Program-made: the position numbers and the translations under genes | DNA from: Chryseobacterium sp. MYb7 | Lineage (GTDB): Bacteria > Bacteroidota > Bacteroidia > Flavobacteriales > Weeksellaceae | NCBI RefSeq assembly: GCF_002979455.1 | Contig: NZ_PCOU01000021.1 | Span: 1 to 64,000 of the forward strand | DNA length: 64,000 nt | Reading direction: 5' to 3' | The notes under the pieces: model-generated | What the model was told of the DNA's origin: nothing | What the model saw: only the letters and a program-made list of their open reading frames with translations | Databases searched by the model: none | Shown: piece after piece, positions 48,256 through 57,413 of the stretch | How positions within the stretch are numbered: position 1 is the first letter of the stretch | Layout: each line of letters starts with the position of its first letter

Positions 48256-48696
48256 ATGAATAAAATTATCGCACTGTTTCTGCTGATCAGTATTTCAGCT
48301 TTCGGTCAGCAGAATAAAGATATTGAAAAATCTATCCGAAACCTGTTCCTTGGTATGAAAAATGCAGACTCTGAGTTGGTAAAATCCGCTTTTGCGGAGA
48401 ATGCGGTTCTTCAGACCATCACTAAAGACGGTACTGTAAAAAGTGATAACATACAGGAATTTGTAGCTTCGGTTTCAAAATTTTCAAAAGGAGATCTGGA
48501 TGAAAGGATTATAGTAGAAGCCGTTCATACGGATGGAAACCTGGCCAGTGTATTTACGCCTTATTCTTTTTATTTAAAAGGGAAATTATCACATTGCGGA
48601 GCTAATAGTTTTCAGCTAATAAAGCAGAATAACGAATGGAAAATCCAATATATTATTGATACAAGAAGAAAAGATAATTGTAAAGAAATACAATAA
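48256..48696 (+). CDS. Secreted NTF2/SnoaL-like protein
   Basis: The 146-residue protein has a signal peptide (MNKIIALFLLISISAFGQ). The mature part reads like an NTF2-like cone domain (IRNLFLGMKNADSELVKSAF, then LKGKLSHCGANSFQLIKQNN and WKIQYIIDTRR). Proteins of this kind occur as small secreted or lipoprotein-like factors, and the substrate is unknown. It may be co-transcribed with the VOC gene 35 nt later. Confidence 0.8.
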   Translation: MNKIIALFLLISISAFGQQNKDIEKSIRNLFLGMKNADSELVKSAFAENAVLQTITKDGTVKSDNIQEFVASVSKFSKGDLDERIIVEAVHTDGNLASVFTPYSFYLKGKLSHCGANSFQLIKQNNEWKIQYIIDTRRKDNCKEIQ

Positions 48697-48731
48697 CAAA
48701 GTTAAATTTAAAAGTAGTTTAAAATAAAAAA

Positions 48732-49109
48732 ATGAAAATCCATCATATTGCAATCATCTGTTCAGATTATGCTGTTTCAAAGAAATTTTATACAGAAATT
48801 CTAAATCTGAATATCATTCGTGAAATATACCGCGAAGAAAGACAGTCCTATAAACTTGATCTGGCAATCGGGGATCATTATGTAATAGAATTATTCTCTT
48901 TCCCAGATCCTCCACAACGTCCGTCACGCCCTGAAGCATGTGGTTTAAGGCATCTTGCTTTCTCTGTGGAAAATGTTACAGAAAAAAGGAATGAACTGAT
49001 AGGAAAAGGGTTAAACTGTGAAGAAATCCGCATAGATGAATTCACCGGAAAAGAATTTTTCTTTACCCAGGATCCGGATCAGCTGCCGTTAGAGTTTTAT
49101 GAAATGTAA
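48732..49109 (+). CDS. VOC family protein (YaeR-like)
   Basis: The 125-residue protein has two glyoxalase-type beta-alpha-beta-beta-beta modules. KIHHIAIICSDYAVSKKFYT at the start supplies the metal-binding His, GDHYVIELFSF (about 47-57) and GLRHLAFSVENV (about 71-82) supply Glu and His, and the end PDQLPLEFYEM supplies the second Glu. It matches SMU1112c/YaeR-like VOC proteins. Its reaction is unknown. Confidence 0.88.
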   Translation: MKIHHIAIICSDYAVSKKFYTEILNLNIIREIYREERQSYKLDLAIGDHYVIELFSFPDPPQRPSRPEACGLRHLAFSVENVTEKRNELIGKGLNCEEIRIDEFTGKEFFFTQDPDQLPLEFYEM

Positions 49110-49115
49110 AATAAA

Positions 49116-49499
49116 TTAGTGGGCGTAGCCTGCAAAGAAACTCACTGCCATAATTGCTAAAACAATAGAAGAAATGACTACATACACGTAGTCTTTTTCT
49201 TTTAAATAGCCTATTAAAGCAAAAACAATCCTCATCAGAGGCGTGAAGATCAATAAAAGAATTCCCAGCTGAATAATAGCTGTACCTTCTCCTTTGCACA
49301 GAGAATCCCAAAAATGGCCCCATACTTTTTCGGAAGAGGTTCCTACCACAAGACTGGTATATTTTTCGGGCATTTTAAAACCCTCAAAAAATAACTTGAT
49401 AAAACCAATCAGAGAGGTTGCCACAGAAAGAATAACACCCAGTCTCAGAAGGTTTCCTACGGAGCGGTTCAGATCTACATCTGTAAAATTCTTTTTCAT
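49116..49499 (-). CDS. DUF1634 domain membrane protein
   Basis: The 127-residue protein has three membrane helices and the DUF1634 opening DVDLNRSVGNLLRLGVILSV. DUF1634 genes regularly follow TauE/SafE exporters, as here, where the ATG shares one base with the exporter's stop. It is probably an accessory subunit of the permease, and the transported anion is unknown. Confidence 0.88.
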   Translation of the reverse strand: MKKNFTDVDLNRSVGNLLRLGVILSVATSLIGFIKLFFEGFKMPEKYTSLVVGTSSEKVWGHFWDSLCKGEGTAIIQLGILLLIFTPLMRIVFALIGYLKEKDYVYVVISSIVLAIMAVSFFAGYAH

Positions 49500-50329
49500 T
49501 ATCTGAAGCTTTTGTTGATACCGTTATACATCATGTAAATAGAAAGAATGGTAATAACAATGGCAAAAAATACTTTTAATTTTTTGGTCTTTGATACCAT
49601 CAGCGTTTTTGAACCAATAAAACTTCCGATTACAACTCCTATCAATACCGGAGCTACAATTACCGGAATAATTTCTCCTCTCTGGAAATAGATCAGTGCA
49701 CTGGCTACTGCCGTTACTCCGATCATAAAATTACTCGTAGTTGTAGATACTTTGAAAGGCAGTTTCATCATATTGTCCATTGCCAATACCTTCAATGCTC
49801 CAGAACCAATCCCTAGAAGACCAGACATGGCGCCGGCAAACATCATCATCAAAAATCCGGGAACGGTATTTCTTGCAGAATAGCTTTTCAAAATCCCTTT
49901 ATCCGGGAATGTCCCGTATAATTTTAGCTTCTCTTCCAAACTTCCTTTTACCAAAGGTTCCTGGTGATCCGGTTTACCCTTAAGATTTAAAATAACCGTT
50001 AAAAGAAGGATACTGGCGAAAATAATTCCGATTGTATTTGGGTTAAGCATCCCTGAAACCAGAGCGCCCACAATAGCTCCTGCTGTGGTGGCTATTTCGA
50101 GAAACATCCCGATTCTCATATTGGTAAAACCTTCTTTTACGAAAGCTACGGCCGCACCGGATGAGGTCCCGATCACAGAAATGAGCGAAGCACCGATAGC
50201 ATAATGCATTGGAACGCCGAAACCCAGCGTTAATAAAGGAATGATAATAACTCCTCCTCCTAAACCAGTAAGTGAACCTAAAAGACCAGCGGAAATTGCT
50301 CCAAGGAAGAGTATGATGATTTCTGACAT
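49499..50329 (-). CDS. Sulfite exporter TauE/SafE family protein
   Basis: The 276-residue protein has eight hydrophobic segments and the family signatures GSLTGLGGGVIIIPLL (about 18-33) and GLLGIGSGALKVLAM near 170. Members export sulfite, sulfoacetate or related anions. A precise substrate cannot be assigned. It is coupled to DUF1634 downstream. A -7 box (50353-50346) lies 16 nt upstream. Confidence 0.9.
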   Translation of the reverse strand: MSEIIILFLGAISAGLLGSLTGLGGGVIIIPLLTLGFGVPMHYAIGASLISVIGTSSGAAVAFVKEGFTNMRIGMFLEIATTAGAIVGALVSGMLNPNTIGIIFASILLLTVILNLKGKPDHQEPLVKGSLEEKLKLYGTFPDKGILKSYSARNTVPGFLMMMFAGAMSGLLGIGSGALKVLAMDNMMKLPFKVSTTTSNFMIGVTAVASALIYFQRGEIIPVIVAPVLIGVVIGSFIGSKTLMVSKTKKLKVFFAIVITILSIYMMYNGINKSFR

Positions 50330-50345
50330 ACTACAAATAATGTTA

Positions 50346-50353
50346 CAAATATA
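50346..50353 (-). promoter_or_regulatory. -7 box of the TauE/SafE operon
   Basis: TATATTTG on the minus strand, an exact TAnnTTTG match, 16 nt before the ATG. Confidence 0.45.
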
Positions 50354-50401
50354 AAATTATTGTAGTAGTCTGCCAAACATTTGAAAAATATAAATTTAAC
50401 G

Positions 50402-50409
50402 TATTTTTG
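50402..50409 (+). promoter_or_regulatory. -7 box of a leaderless promoter (DUF1543 gene)
   Basis: TATTTTTG ends 5 nt before the ATG at 50415, and an alternative in-frame ATG is at 50427. Confidence 0.45.
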
Positions 50410-50414
50410 CATGC

Positions 50415-50978
50415 ATGAAAAACAGAATGAAATTATTTTATGTAATCCTTGGGGCTACCCCTAAGGGAAGAAACATTGAGCAACATGATGTTTTCTTCGG
50501 AATAGCAGAGAATCTTAAAGATCTTGTTCCGGATATGAAGGCGTTTTGGAAGGAAGCGGAAGGGAAAATTCATGTGGATTGTCATCAGGAAGTAAAATTC
50601 GCTGACGGATATGAAGTGGAGATTGTAGAAAAAGGAGAAAATTCTTCTGAAGATCAACTGTTTTTTCTCAATCTAGGAGGGTATAAGCCTGGATTTTTTG
50701 AAGAATTTCATGAGCAGCACCTGATGGTAGGACAGACAATGGGAGAGATTGTAAAAAGAGCAAAAGCTACCGAATTTTACCAGACGATGGGATTTGAAGG
50801 AGCAGTAAGCCATATTGATGATAAGCATGGAGTAGATATTGATGATATTTTCAATGTAAGTGATATTCTTCCTGCTTACATGAAAGAAAAATATTCTATC
50901 ATTCTTCACAAATCAGAGGAAGAAAATCAGGAGAACCCGATGGGACTTGGCTATTTAAAAATTGATAAAATTCAATAA
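50415..50978 (+). CDS. DUF1543 domain-containing protein
   Basis: The 187-residue protein carries two DUF1543-like modules. The first is KLFYVILGATPKGRNIEQHD with 'HDVFFGIAENLKDL', and the second is around 105-165 with 'GVDIDDIFNVSDILP'. The function is unknown. The -7 box so close to the ATG at 50415 suggests a leaderless mRNA. If the ATG at 50427 is used instead, the protein starts MKLFYVILG, as many homologues do. It is followed by purK after 25 nt. Confidence 0.85.
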   Translation: MKNRMKLFYVILGATPKGRNIEQHDVFFGIAENLKDLVPDMKAFWKEAEGKIHVDCHQEVKFADGYEVEIVEKGENSSEDQLFFLNLGGYKPGFFEEFHEQHLMVGQTMGEIVKRAKATEFYQTMGFEGAVSHIDDKHGVDIDDIFNVSDILPAYMKEKYSIILHKSEEENQENPMGLGYLKIDKIQ

Positions 50979-51003
50979 GAAATAAATCTAATAAAAATAA
51001 AAA

Positions 51004-52116
51004 ATGAAAATAGGAATTCTGGGAGGCGGACAGCTGGGAAGAATGCTGATACAAAGTGCACTAAAGTATGATGATGAGTTTTATACTCTGGATCCGGCTT
51101 CCGATGCACCGTGTCATAATATCTCGTATTTTACACAGGGAAATTTTAATGACTACGAAACAGTCTTGAACTTCGGAAAAGACAAAGATGTTGTGACCAT
51201 TGAAATTGAACATGTAAATGCTGAGGCATTGGCAGAACTTGAACAACAGGGAATAAGAGTTGTTCCCAATGCCAATATCATCAAAACGATCCAGCAAAAG
51301 ATCCTTCAGAAAGAATTTTATAAAGCTCATAATATTCCAAGCCCGGAATTCCAGGTGGTGTGGAACAGTGATGAGAAGATCATCATGCCATTGCCGTTTG
51401 TTCAGAAAATGAATACAGGAGGCTATGACGGAAAAGGAGTACAGGTGATCAAAACAGAAGAAGACTATCAGCATTTATGGACAGAAGCTTCTGTGATTGA
51501 AAGTCTGGTAGATATTGAGAAAGAACTTTCTGTCATTGTTGCAAGAAATGAAAAGGGAGAAACCAATATTTTCCCGGTAACGGAAATGGTTGCTGATCCA
51601 AAGCTAAACCTTTTAGATTTCAATGTATGTCCGGTTCTTTTGACAGAAGATGTACAGAGTCAGATTGATTCTATCACAGAAAAATTCTTAAATGCAGTGA
51701 ACTCTCCGGGATTATTCGCTATTGAATTGTTCCTTGATAAAGAAGGGAAAATATGGGTGAATGAAACTGCTCCAAGACTTCACAATTCGGGACATCAGAG
51801 CCAGGAAGGAAATACCAACTCGCAATTTGAGCAGATGTACCGTGTGGTAAAAAACTTACCTTTAGCGGATACCGATGCTATTACTTACAGCGGAATGCTG
51901 AATTTGGTAGGTGCAGAAGGATATGAAGGAAAAGTAATCTATGAAGGAATGGAAGATGTTCTTCAACTTCCTGAAACCTATATCCATTTATACGGGAAAA
52001 CAGAAACCAAACCGGGAAGAAAAATGGGACACATTAACGTCCTTGCAGATTCCAGAGAAGAGCTAATGGAAAAGCTTGTACAGGTGAAAGGAATGGTAAG
52101 AGTGATTGCTGAGTAA
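51004..52116 (+). CDS. purK: 5-(carboxyamino)imidazole ribonucleotide synthase
   Basis: A 370-residue ATP-grasp enzyme with GILGGGQLGRM (about 3-13), FVQKMNTGGYDGKGVQVIKT near 138, ETAPRLHNSGHQSQEGNTNS (about 258-277) and the PurK C-terminal domain. It carboxylates AIR using ATP and bicarbonate to N5-CAIR. PurE, the partner mutase, lies 5.3 kb away at 57414 rather than next to it. Confidence 0.95.
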   Translation: MKIGILGGGQLGRMLIQSALKYDDEFYTLDPASDAPCHNISYFTQGNFNDYETVLNFGKDKDVVTIEIEHVNAEALAELEQQGIRVVPNANIIKTIQQKILQKEFYKAHNIPSPEFQVVWNSDEKIIMPLPFVQKMNTGGYDGKGVQVIKTEEDYQHLWTEASVIESLVDIEKELSVIVARNEKGETNIFPVTEMVADPKLNLLDFNVCPVLLTEDVQSQIDSITEKFLNAVNSPGLFAIELFLDKEGKIWVNETAPRLHNSGHQSQEGNTNSQFEQMYRVVKNLPLADTDAITYSGMLNLVGAEGYEGKVIYEGMEDVLQLPETYIHLYGKTETKPGRKMGHINVLADSREELMEKLVQVKGMVRVIAE

Positions 52117-52139
52117 TATCAGTTTAAAATATAAAAAGA

Positions 52140-52172
52140 GAGCTGTTTTTAACATTAAAAACAGCTCCTTTT
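52140..52172 (+). terminator. Intrinsic terminator after purK
   Basis: GAGCTGTTTTTAA/TTAAAAACAGCTC, 13 perfect pairs with a 2-nt nominal loop, then CCTTTTT. Confidence 0.85.
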
Positions 52173-52189
52173 TATATTGTCCTATAAGC

Positions 52190-52352
52190 AATTCAATAGG
52201 AACGGCTATTATCCTGAGCGTAGCTGAAGGGAGCCTGTATACAAGTAATTGTCAATTCAATTGGCTTTAGCCAAAACTTATTTTTAGGTTTCGGCTAAAG
52301 CCAAATGGGTGCATGTTGTTTATATCAGGCTAAAGCCCGACCCTATTGACTG
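52190..52352. repeat. Inverted pair of CTTTAGCC repeats
   Basis: The left half reads ATTCAATAGGAACGGCTATT followed by an embedded CCTGAGCGTAGCTGAAGG and TTGGCTTTAGCCAAAACTTA. The right half is the complement of the same unit (CAATAGGGTCGGGCTTTAGC, TTTGGCTTTAGCCGAAACC). The 318-nt gap 52117-52434 holds this, the purK terminator and a CTTCCAGCATCCAGC run near 52413. No gene is seen. Confidence 0.7.
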
Positions 52353-52434
52353 GAATGGTTTAATGATTTAAGAAAAAGCGATTATTTGCACATCGATAAC
52401 ATCCATCACCCCTCTTCCAGCATCCAGCTTTCTC

Positions 52435-54558
52435 TTACTTAAAAATCTTCTGAATCACATTTCCAATCTCCACAAAATCCCCATGATTTCCTACAGAACG
52501 TATTTCCGGACTGTTTTTATCGTATTCTGAGAAAGGGAAAATCAGAAGATAATTATTATCATTCAGATTCCTGTTCAGAAGTTCCGGAATCAGTCTCATT
52601 CTTGGAATATAGGATTTCATACCTCGTTTTGCCATCAGAATAATTAAAGCTTCATCATCTTTCAGCTGGGCAGCGGTTCTTTCGCCATCCTGCCATGTAT
52701 TCATGATAATGAATTCTGCTTCTATATTAGCTTTTTTAATGATTTTCTGAAGAATGTCAAGAATGTTTTCCGGAGCATAAAAAACAACTGTAGCACCGGA
52801 ATTTCTGGCAATATTCCAGACTCTCAGCAATGCATGGAAGAATCCGGCTTCCTGATGGGCATTTTCGGGAATCATCACTGCATATTTTTTAATCGTGGAA
52901 AGAGGTTGAGCTGCGTGATAAACCAGTACATTCACATCATCATTCTGAAGATAGCCGTTGTAAAGATTATAGACAAAAGAAGGGGAGAATCCTTTTTCAC
53001 CTTCCAATCCTATGATAAGGTCTGTAATTTTCTGTTCTTTAATCACATTATTGACCCCGTTGATGACATCATTGTCATATCTTTTTAAGGACTGTAATTT
53101 AACATCCGCCGCCGCCGCCGCATCTGTTGCCTGATGAAGAAGTTTCTCAGCATTCTTCACCGAAGATTCATTTTTATCTTCATTGATGACATTCAGGGCA
53201 AAAAGATCTTCCGTATTGGAATGGGCTTTAATCAGAATTCCCAAATTCACCATTCTCTCCACAGTGGCCTCATGGTTGATGGCCAGTAGAATATTTTCTT
53301 CCTCATGGGTATTTCCTGAAACGGTATCTTCATTGTCACTTTCAGCAATTTTCTGAGCACTTGCCATAGAAATGAAAGAGGAGATGGTACACGAAATAAG
53401 GATCAGTAAAATACTTCCGTTCAGAACGTGTTCATTCAATAATCTTACCGGTTCTCCGGTTTCAGTTTCAGAAAGAATGATGTTATATCCTACCATTACT
53501 GAAGCCAGTGTTGCCGCTGCTGAAGCAGAGCTTAATCCAAAAATCAGTTTTCCTTCTTCTTTGGTCAGCCTGAAGGTTTTTTGAGTAGCCACCGCAGAAA
53601 GATATTTCCCCCCGATAGACGCTACCAACATAATTCCGGCGACTTCTAAGGTTTCCCAGCTTTTGAAAAATACTTTAAAATCAATTAGCATTCCCACACT
53701 GATCAGGAAAAAGGGAATAAATATGGCATTTCCTACAAACTCAACTCTGTTCATTAAAGAAGAGGTGTGAGGAATAAGTCTGTTTAAAGCCAATCCGGCA
53801 AAGAATGCCCCGATAATTGCTTCTACACCTGCCAGTTCAGCCAGCATAGCCGCCAGATAAATCATAACCAGTACAAAAATATACTGTGATATTTTATCAT
53901 CCACTCTTTTGAAAAACCAACGGCCTATAATAGGGAATACAATGAGTACAATCAAAGCAAAAACCACAAAAGAGACCGATAATTTAACCCAAAATTCTGT
54001 CCCAACGTCTCCCTGAGACATCCCCACAATCACGGCAAGTACCAATAACGCAAGTATATCTGTGATCATGGTACCTCCAACGGTGATATTAACAGCTTTG
54101 TTTTTTGCGATTCCCAACTTACTCACCAACGGATAGGCAATAAGGGTGTGGGATGAAAAAAGACTGGCAAACAGAATGGAAGTCAGCATTGAGAAATGGA
54201 GAAGATAATATCCTCCCAGATATCCCAGTACAAAAGGGACGGTAAAGGTATAAATACCAAAGGTGAGACTTTTCCATTTGTTCTTTTTAAAATCTCCCAT
54301 ATCAATCTCCAGTCCGGCAAGGAACATGATGTAAAGTAGTCCGGTGGTTCCCGTCACAACAATACTGCTGTCTCTGGATAAAACATTGAATCCGTTAGGA
54401 CCAATAATGGCTCCGGCGATGATAAGTCCCAAAAGGTGTGGAACTTTAATTTTATTAAGAAGCAATGGTGCTGCAAGGATGATGACCAGTACCAACAGGA
54501 ACTTCAGTACCGGATCTTCTATAGGAAGACTCAGGTTGTGTATACTCAGTAAAATCAT
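52435..54558 (-). CDS. Kef-type cation:proton antiporter with C-terminal USP-like domain
   Basis: A 707-residue protein with about 12 membrane segments (to about residue 410), CPA2-family motifs (LLGLIIAGAIIGPNGFNVLS near 42-61, FLAGLEIDM near 79-87, GAFFAGLALNRLIPHTS near 253-269), and a cytoplasmic C-terminal region (about 425-707) that reads like one or two universal-stress-protein-like folds rather than a TrkA-N domain. It should exchange Na+ or K+ for protons. It precedes a possible lipoprotein upstream with 6 nt spacing. Confidence 0.87.
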   Translation of the reverse strand: MILLSIHNLSLPIEDPVLKFLLVLVIILAAPLLLNKIKVPHLLGLIIAGAIIGPNGFNVLSRDSSIVVTGTTGLLYIMFLAGLEIDMGDFKKNKWKSLTFGIYTFTVPFVLGYLGGYYLLHFSMLTSILFASLFSSHTLIAYPLVSKLGIAKNKAVNITVGGTMITDILALLVLAVIVGMSQGDVGTEFWVKLSVSFVVFALIVLIVFPIIGRWFFKRVDDKISQYIFVLVMIYLAAMLAELAGVEAIIGAFFAGLALNRLIPHTSSLMNRVEFVGNAIFIPFFLISVGMLIDFKVFFKSWETLEVAGIMLVASIGGKYLSAVATQKTFRLTKEEGKLIFGLSSASAAATLASVMVGYNIILSETETGEPVRLLNEHVLNGSILLILISCTISSFISMASAQKIAESDNEDTVSGNTHEEENILLAINHEATVERMVNLGILIKAHSNTEDLFALNVINEDKNESSVKNAEKLLHQATDAAAAADVKLQSLKRYDNDVINGVNNVIKEQKITDLIIGLEGEKGFSPSFVYNLYNGYLQNDDVNVLVYHAAQPLSTIKKYAVMIPENAHQEAGFFHALLRVWNIARNSGATVVFYAPENILDILQKIIKKANIEAEFIIMNTWQDGERTAAQLKDDEALIILMAKRGMKSYIPRMRLIPELLNRNLNDNNYLLIFPFSEYDKNSPEIRSVGNHGDFVEIGNVIQKIFK

Positions 54559-54564
54559 AAGTGT

Positions 54565-55131
54565 TTATTTTGTGGAACGTACTAATTCAACAGAGAACTT
54601 GGCGGTACAGCCATCAGAAGTGATGGTTCTTGTTCCTTTGATCTTGTTGTCCGAAATATCATTAAGAAGAACGCTCATTTCTACATTCTTTTTGGCGGTA
54701 GAATCGGTTTTGAAGGACAGTCTGATTTCATTATTTTCAAACTTGCCCGTATACAGCCGTACCAGATTATTGTTGTTGATAATTTTGGTGATGGGCTGGG
54801 TAGAATCATTATCGAATTCCCAAAGATCAGTACGTTGGTCGCCTACAGCATATTCACTGCAGTTGGATTCTGTACAGATTACTTTACCATTCCATGGGCC
54901 GGAAATTTCTGTTGGCCATACAGCAGTAATCACTACAGAATCTTTTTTGGCAAAAATACTGTCTCTCATTTTCAGAAGCGACTGATATTCGGATTCTTTC
55001 TTCGCGAATATCTTTTCTTTTTCTAATAATTGTTTCTCCCTGTCTGTCAGGTTTTTTTCTTTCTCTTTATAATCACAGCTTACAAGAAGGAAAGAAGCGG
55101 TCAGAAATAAAAAAAATGTGTTTTTCAGCAT
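54565..55131 (-). CDS. Lipoprotein with coiled-coil stretch, unknown function
   Basis: The 188-residue protein starts MLKNTFFLFLTASFLLVSCD, with the lipobox cysteine at 19. A helical charged region KNLTDREKQLLEKEKIFAKK (about 26-45) is a likely coiled coil. The C-terminal domain has two cysteine pairs (CTESNC) and a beta pattern. The frame extends upstream to 55179, but this extension places the signal peptide internally, so I choose ATG 55131. It is 6 nt upstream of the antiporter gene and probably co-transcribed with it. Confidence 0.75.
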   Translation of the reverse strand: MLKNTFFLFLTASFLLVSCDYKEKEKNLTDREKQLLEKEKIFAKKESEYQSLLKMRDSIFAKKDSVVITAVWPTEISGPWNGKVICTESNCSEYAVGDQRTDLWEFDNDSTQPITKIINNNNLVRLYTGKFENNEIRLSFKTDSTAKKNVEMSVLLNDISDNKIKGTRTITSDGCTAKFSVELVRSTK

Positions 55132-55286
55132 ATTGTATCGGTTGGAGTATACAATATAAGGAAAATGAAGTAAATACAAAACCCTACAGAAGCGGATCTG
55201 ATTTTAATTATATCTAATAAGTTAAAAAACAGCCGGATAGATTAGGTAAGATTATTGATATTATTTTTATAGTAAAATTGAATAGA

Positions 55287-56216
55287 ATGAAAAATATTTT
55301 TTTCTCTTTTTTATTTTTTGGAAGCCTGCTTTATGCTCAAAACGGACTTTTTACACAAGCTCAATTGCCTTTCATTAATCTTTGGAAGAAAATTCCGGAT
55401 GGTCCCGGACCTGGAGGTGAAAGTATTGTTTCTGCCAAAGGTTCAATCACTCATATCAGTACTCCAAAACTGATCATTCATCAACCCCAAAACCCTAACG
55501 GAATAGCTATTCTTGTCATCAGTGGTGGTGGGTATGCCCACATTGAATCCGGATCAGAAGGTTATCCTGCCAGCGAATGGCTGAAGTCTTTGGGAATTAC
55601 AGCTTTTGAGCTTCAATACAGACTTCCGGAAGAAGGTTGGGCAAACATATCAGTCCCTTTTCAAGATGCACAGCGTGCTTTACGGATTATCAGAAAGAAT
55701 GCTGGAAAATATAAAATAGATCCTAATAAAATAGGAGTATTGGGGTTTTCTGCTGGCGGACATCTTGCAGGATATATTTCATCTACATTCAATACGGTCT
55801 ATTATCATCCTCAGGATGATATTGATTTGATTTCTGCCCAACCCAATTTTACCGCAATGATCTATCCTGTAGTTTCTATGCTGCCTCCCAATAATACGAC
55901 TCATTCATTTAAATCTTTATTAGGGAAAGGTTCTGATGAGCAGGATCAGGCTAATTTATCTGTTGAAAAACAGGTGAATGCTCAAACTCCTATTACTTTT
56001 CTGGCTCAGTCTGAAGATGATCCTATTTCTCCTGTGGAAAATAGTATTTTGATGTATCAGGCGTTGAAAGACCATAAGGTTCCTGCCGAATTGCATTTAT
56101 TTCAATCAGGTGGCCATGGCTGGGGATTGGGCAAAAAAGGAACTAATACTGGAGAATGGAAGGAGTTGTTTTTAAAATGGTTAAAAGTGAATGGGATTTA
56201 TACTAGTGATCAGTGA
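55287..56216 (+). CDS. Secreted alpha/beta hydrolase (carbohydrate esterase/BD-FAE-like)
   Basis: The 309-residue protein has a signal peptide (MKNIFFSFLFFGSLLYAQ), an HGGG-type oxyanion segment ISGGGYAHI (about 88-96), the nucleophile elbow GFSAGGHLAG (Ser about 159), and the end SGGHGWGLGKKG with the catalytic His. It resembles xylan/pectin acetyl esterases (BD-FAE type). The TTG start at 55278 adds MNR, but the ATG at 55287 gives the cleaner signal peptide. Confidence 0.82.
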   Translation: MKNIFFSFLFFGSLLYAQNGLFTQAQLPFINLWKKIPDGPGPGGESIVSAKGSITHISTPKLIIHQPQNPNGIAILVISGGGYAHIESGSEGYPASEWLKSLGITAFELQYRLPEEGWANISVPFQDAQRALRIIRKNAGKYKIDPNKIGVLGFSAGGHLAGYISSTFNTVYYHPQDDIDLISAQPNFTAMIYPVVSMLPPNNTTHSFKSLLGKGSDEQDQANLSVEKQVNAQTPITFLAQSEDDPISPVENSILMYQALKDHKVPAELHLFQSGGHGWGLGKKGTNTGEWKELFLKWLKVNGIYTSDQ

Positions 56217-56270
56217 TTTCTTATGGAAGCTTAAAAAACTTTTGTGTCTTTTGTGGTTAAAAAATGTCGA

Positions 56271-57176
56271 TTATTCAACCCTTTGTCTTTTAAACATCTC
56301 CGGTTTGTAATTGATAATAAAAACACCACAAATAATCATTACAGCAGCAAGGATGAATTTAGATGTCACTTTCTCATCCATAATCAGCCAGCCTAGAAAT
56401 ATGGCAATAATGGTATTGATGTAAGCAAGGATAGAAACCTGTACCGGAGAAATTTTCGTCAATGCATAATGGAAGGCAAAAAAAGCGGCTACAGAACCGA
56501 AAACAGCGAGATATATCATTGCTGAGATACTTTTAAGAGTCCAGTTTCCGAAGTTATAATTTTCGGAAAACAGAAAAGCAAAAATAACCTGAACCACTCC
56601 TGCAAACAGGAACTGATAGAACAGGTTCAATGTTATATTTCCGCTTTGAATATTCAATTTCTTGGTGAAAATAGTTCCGGAAGCCCATCCTGCGATAGCA
56701 TAGAAAAGGAAGATCATACCCATTCTGTAATCAGGGTTGGCAAGATCTTGAAGTCCGTCCCAAAAAATAAAGAGAATTCCGCTAAAACACAGCAAGACAC
56801 CACTGAGTGCCCGCAAACTAAATTTTTGCAGTCCAACAGCTACACTTCCCAGAAATACAAGGATAGGGGAACAGGCACTGATGAGTGAAGCCAAACTGCT
56901 GGAAACTGTTTCTTCAGCTACAGTGGTCATCCCATTGGCAACCACCAGCATCAGGGAAGCGAAAATAATCTGGTATCCAAGGCTCTTCCAGCCAATCCAC
57001 TTGAATTCCTTTCTCGAAAGAAGAACAACAAGCATAATTATAGAAGCCAGAAACTGTCGGATTCCGGCTACAAACCATGCAGGGATTGTTTCCACAGCGA
57101 CACGAATCGCTAAAAAGGTCGTTCCCCAAACAATGGCAACGGTAAAAACAGCAAAAATGAGTTTATAATCTTTCAA
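56271..57176 (-). CDS. EamA family transporter (DMT superfamily)
   Basis: A 301-residue protein with ten hydrophobic segments in two EamA halves (first about 1-140, second about 150-295). The frame is open back to a TTG at 57197, but a -7 box (57206-57199) abuts that codon, so the start at TTG 57176 (MKDYKLIFAVFTVAIVWGTT) is preferred. This family exports metabolites or amino acids, and no specific substrate can be named. Confidence 0.82.
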   Translation of the reverse strand: MKDYKLIFAVFTVAIVWGTTFLAIRVAVETIPAWFVAGIRQFLASIIMLVVLLSRKEFKWIGWKSLGYQIIFASLMLVVANGMTTVAEETVSSSLASLISACSPILVFLGSVAVGLQKFSLRALSGVLLCFSGILFIFWDGLQDLANPDYRMGMIFLFYAIAGWASGTIFTKKLNIQSGNITLNLFYQFLFAGVVQVIFAFLFSENYNFGNWTLKSISAMIYLAVFGSVAAFFAFHYALTKISPVQVSILAYINTIIAIFLGWLIMDEKVTSKFILAAVMIICGVFIINYKPEMFKRQRVE

Positions 57177-57198
57177 CGTCAATAAGTAGTGTAACAAA

Positions 57199-57206
57199 CA
57201 AATGTA
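57199..57206 (-). promoter_or_regulatory. -7 box of the EamA gene
   Basis: TACATTTG on the minus strand is an exact TAnnTTTG match. Transcription about 6 nt downstream would begin after the TTG at 57197 and before the TTG at 57176, which decides the start codon. Confidence 0.5.
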
Positions 57207-57349
57207 GAGGTTTTGAAATAATTATGATGGGTACAGTTGTTTCAATTTTTGATGATACAGATTGAGGCAGGAATGGTTGCCAGTTGCCAGTTGAATGGAT
57301 GATGGTAAGGTTAGTTTAAACCTAAATATTTGTTTGAGTTTAAAAGAAC

Positions 57350-57377
57350 TTCCAGCTTCCTTCTTCCAACTTCCAGC
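57350..57377. repeat. Heptameric CTTCCAG/CTTCCAA repeat before purE
   Basis: CTTCCAGCTTCCTTCTTCCA followed by ACTTCCAG lies just upstream of the purE -7 box and belongs to the same family as the runs near 23408, 38586 and 39440. Confidence 0.55.
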
Positions 57378-57386
57378 TTTATTTTT

Positions 57387-57394
57387 TATCTTTG
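57387..57394 (+). promoter_or_regulatory. -7 box of purE
   Basis: TATCTTTG is an exact TAnnTTTG match, 19 nt before the ATG at 57414. Confidence 0.5.
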
Positions 57395-57413
57395 AAGATC
57401 TAATAAATTGAAG

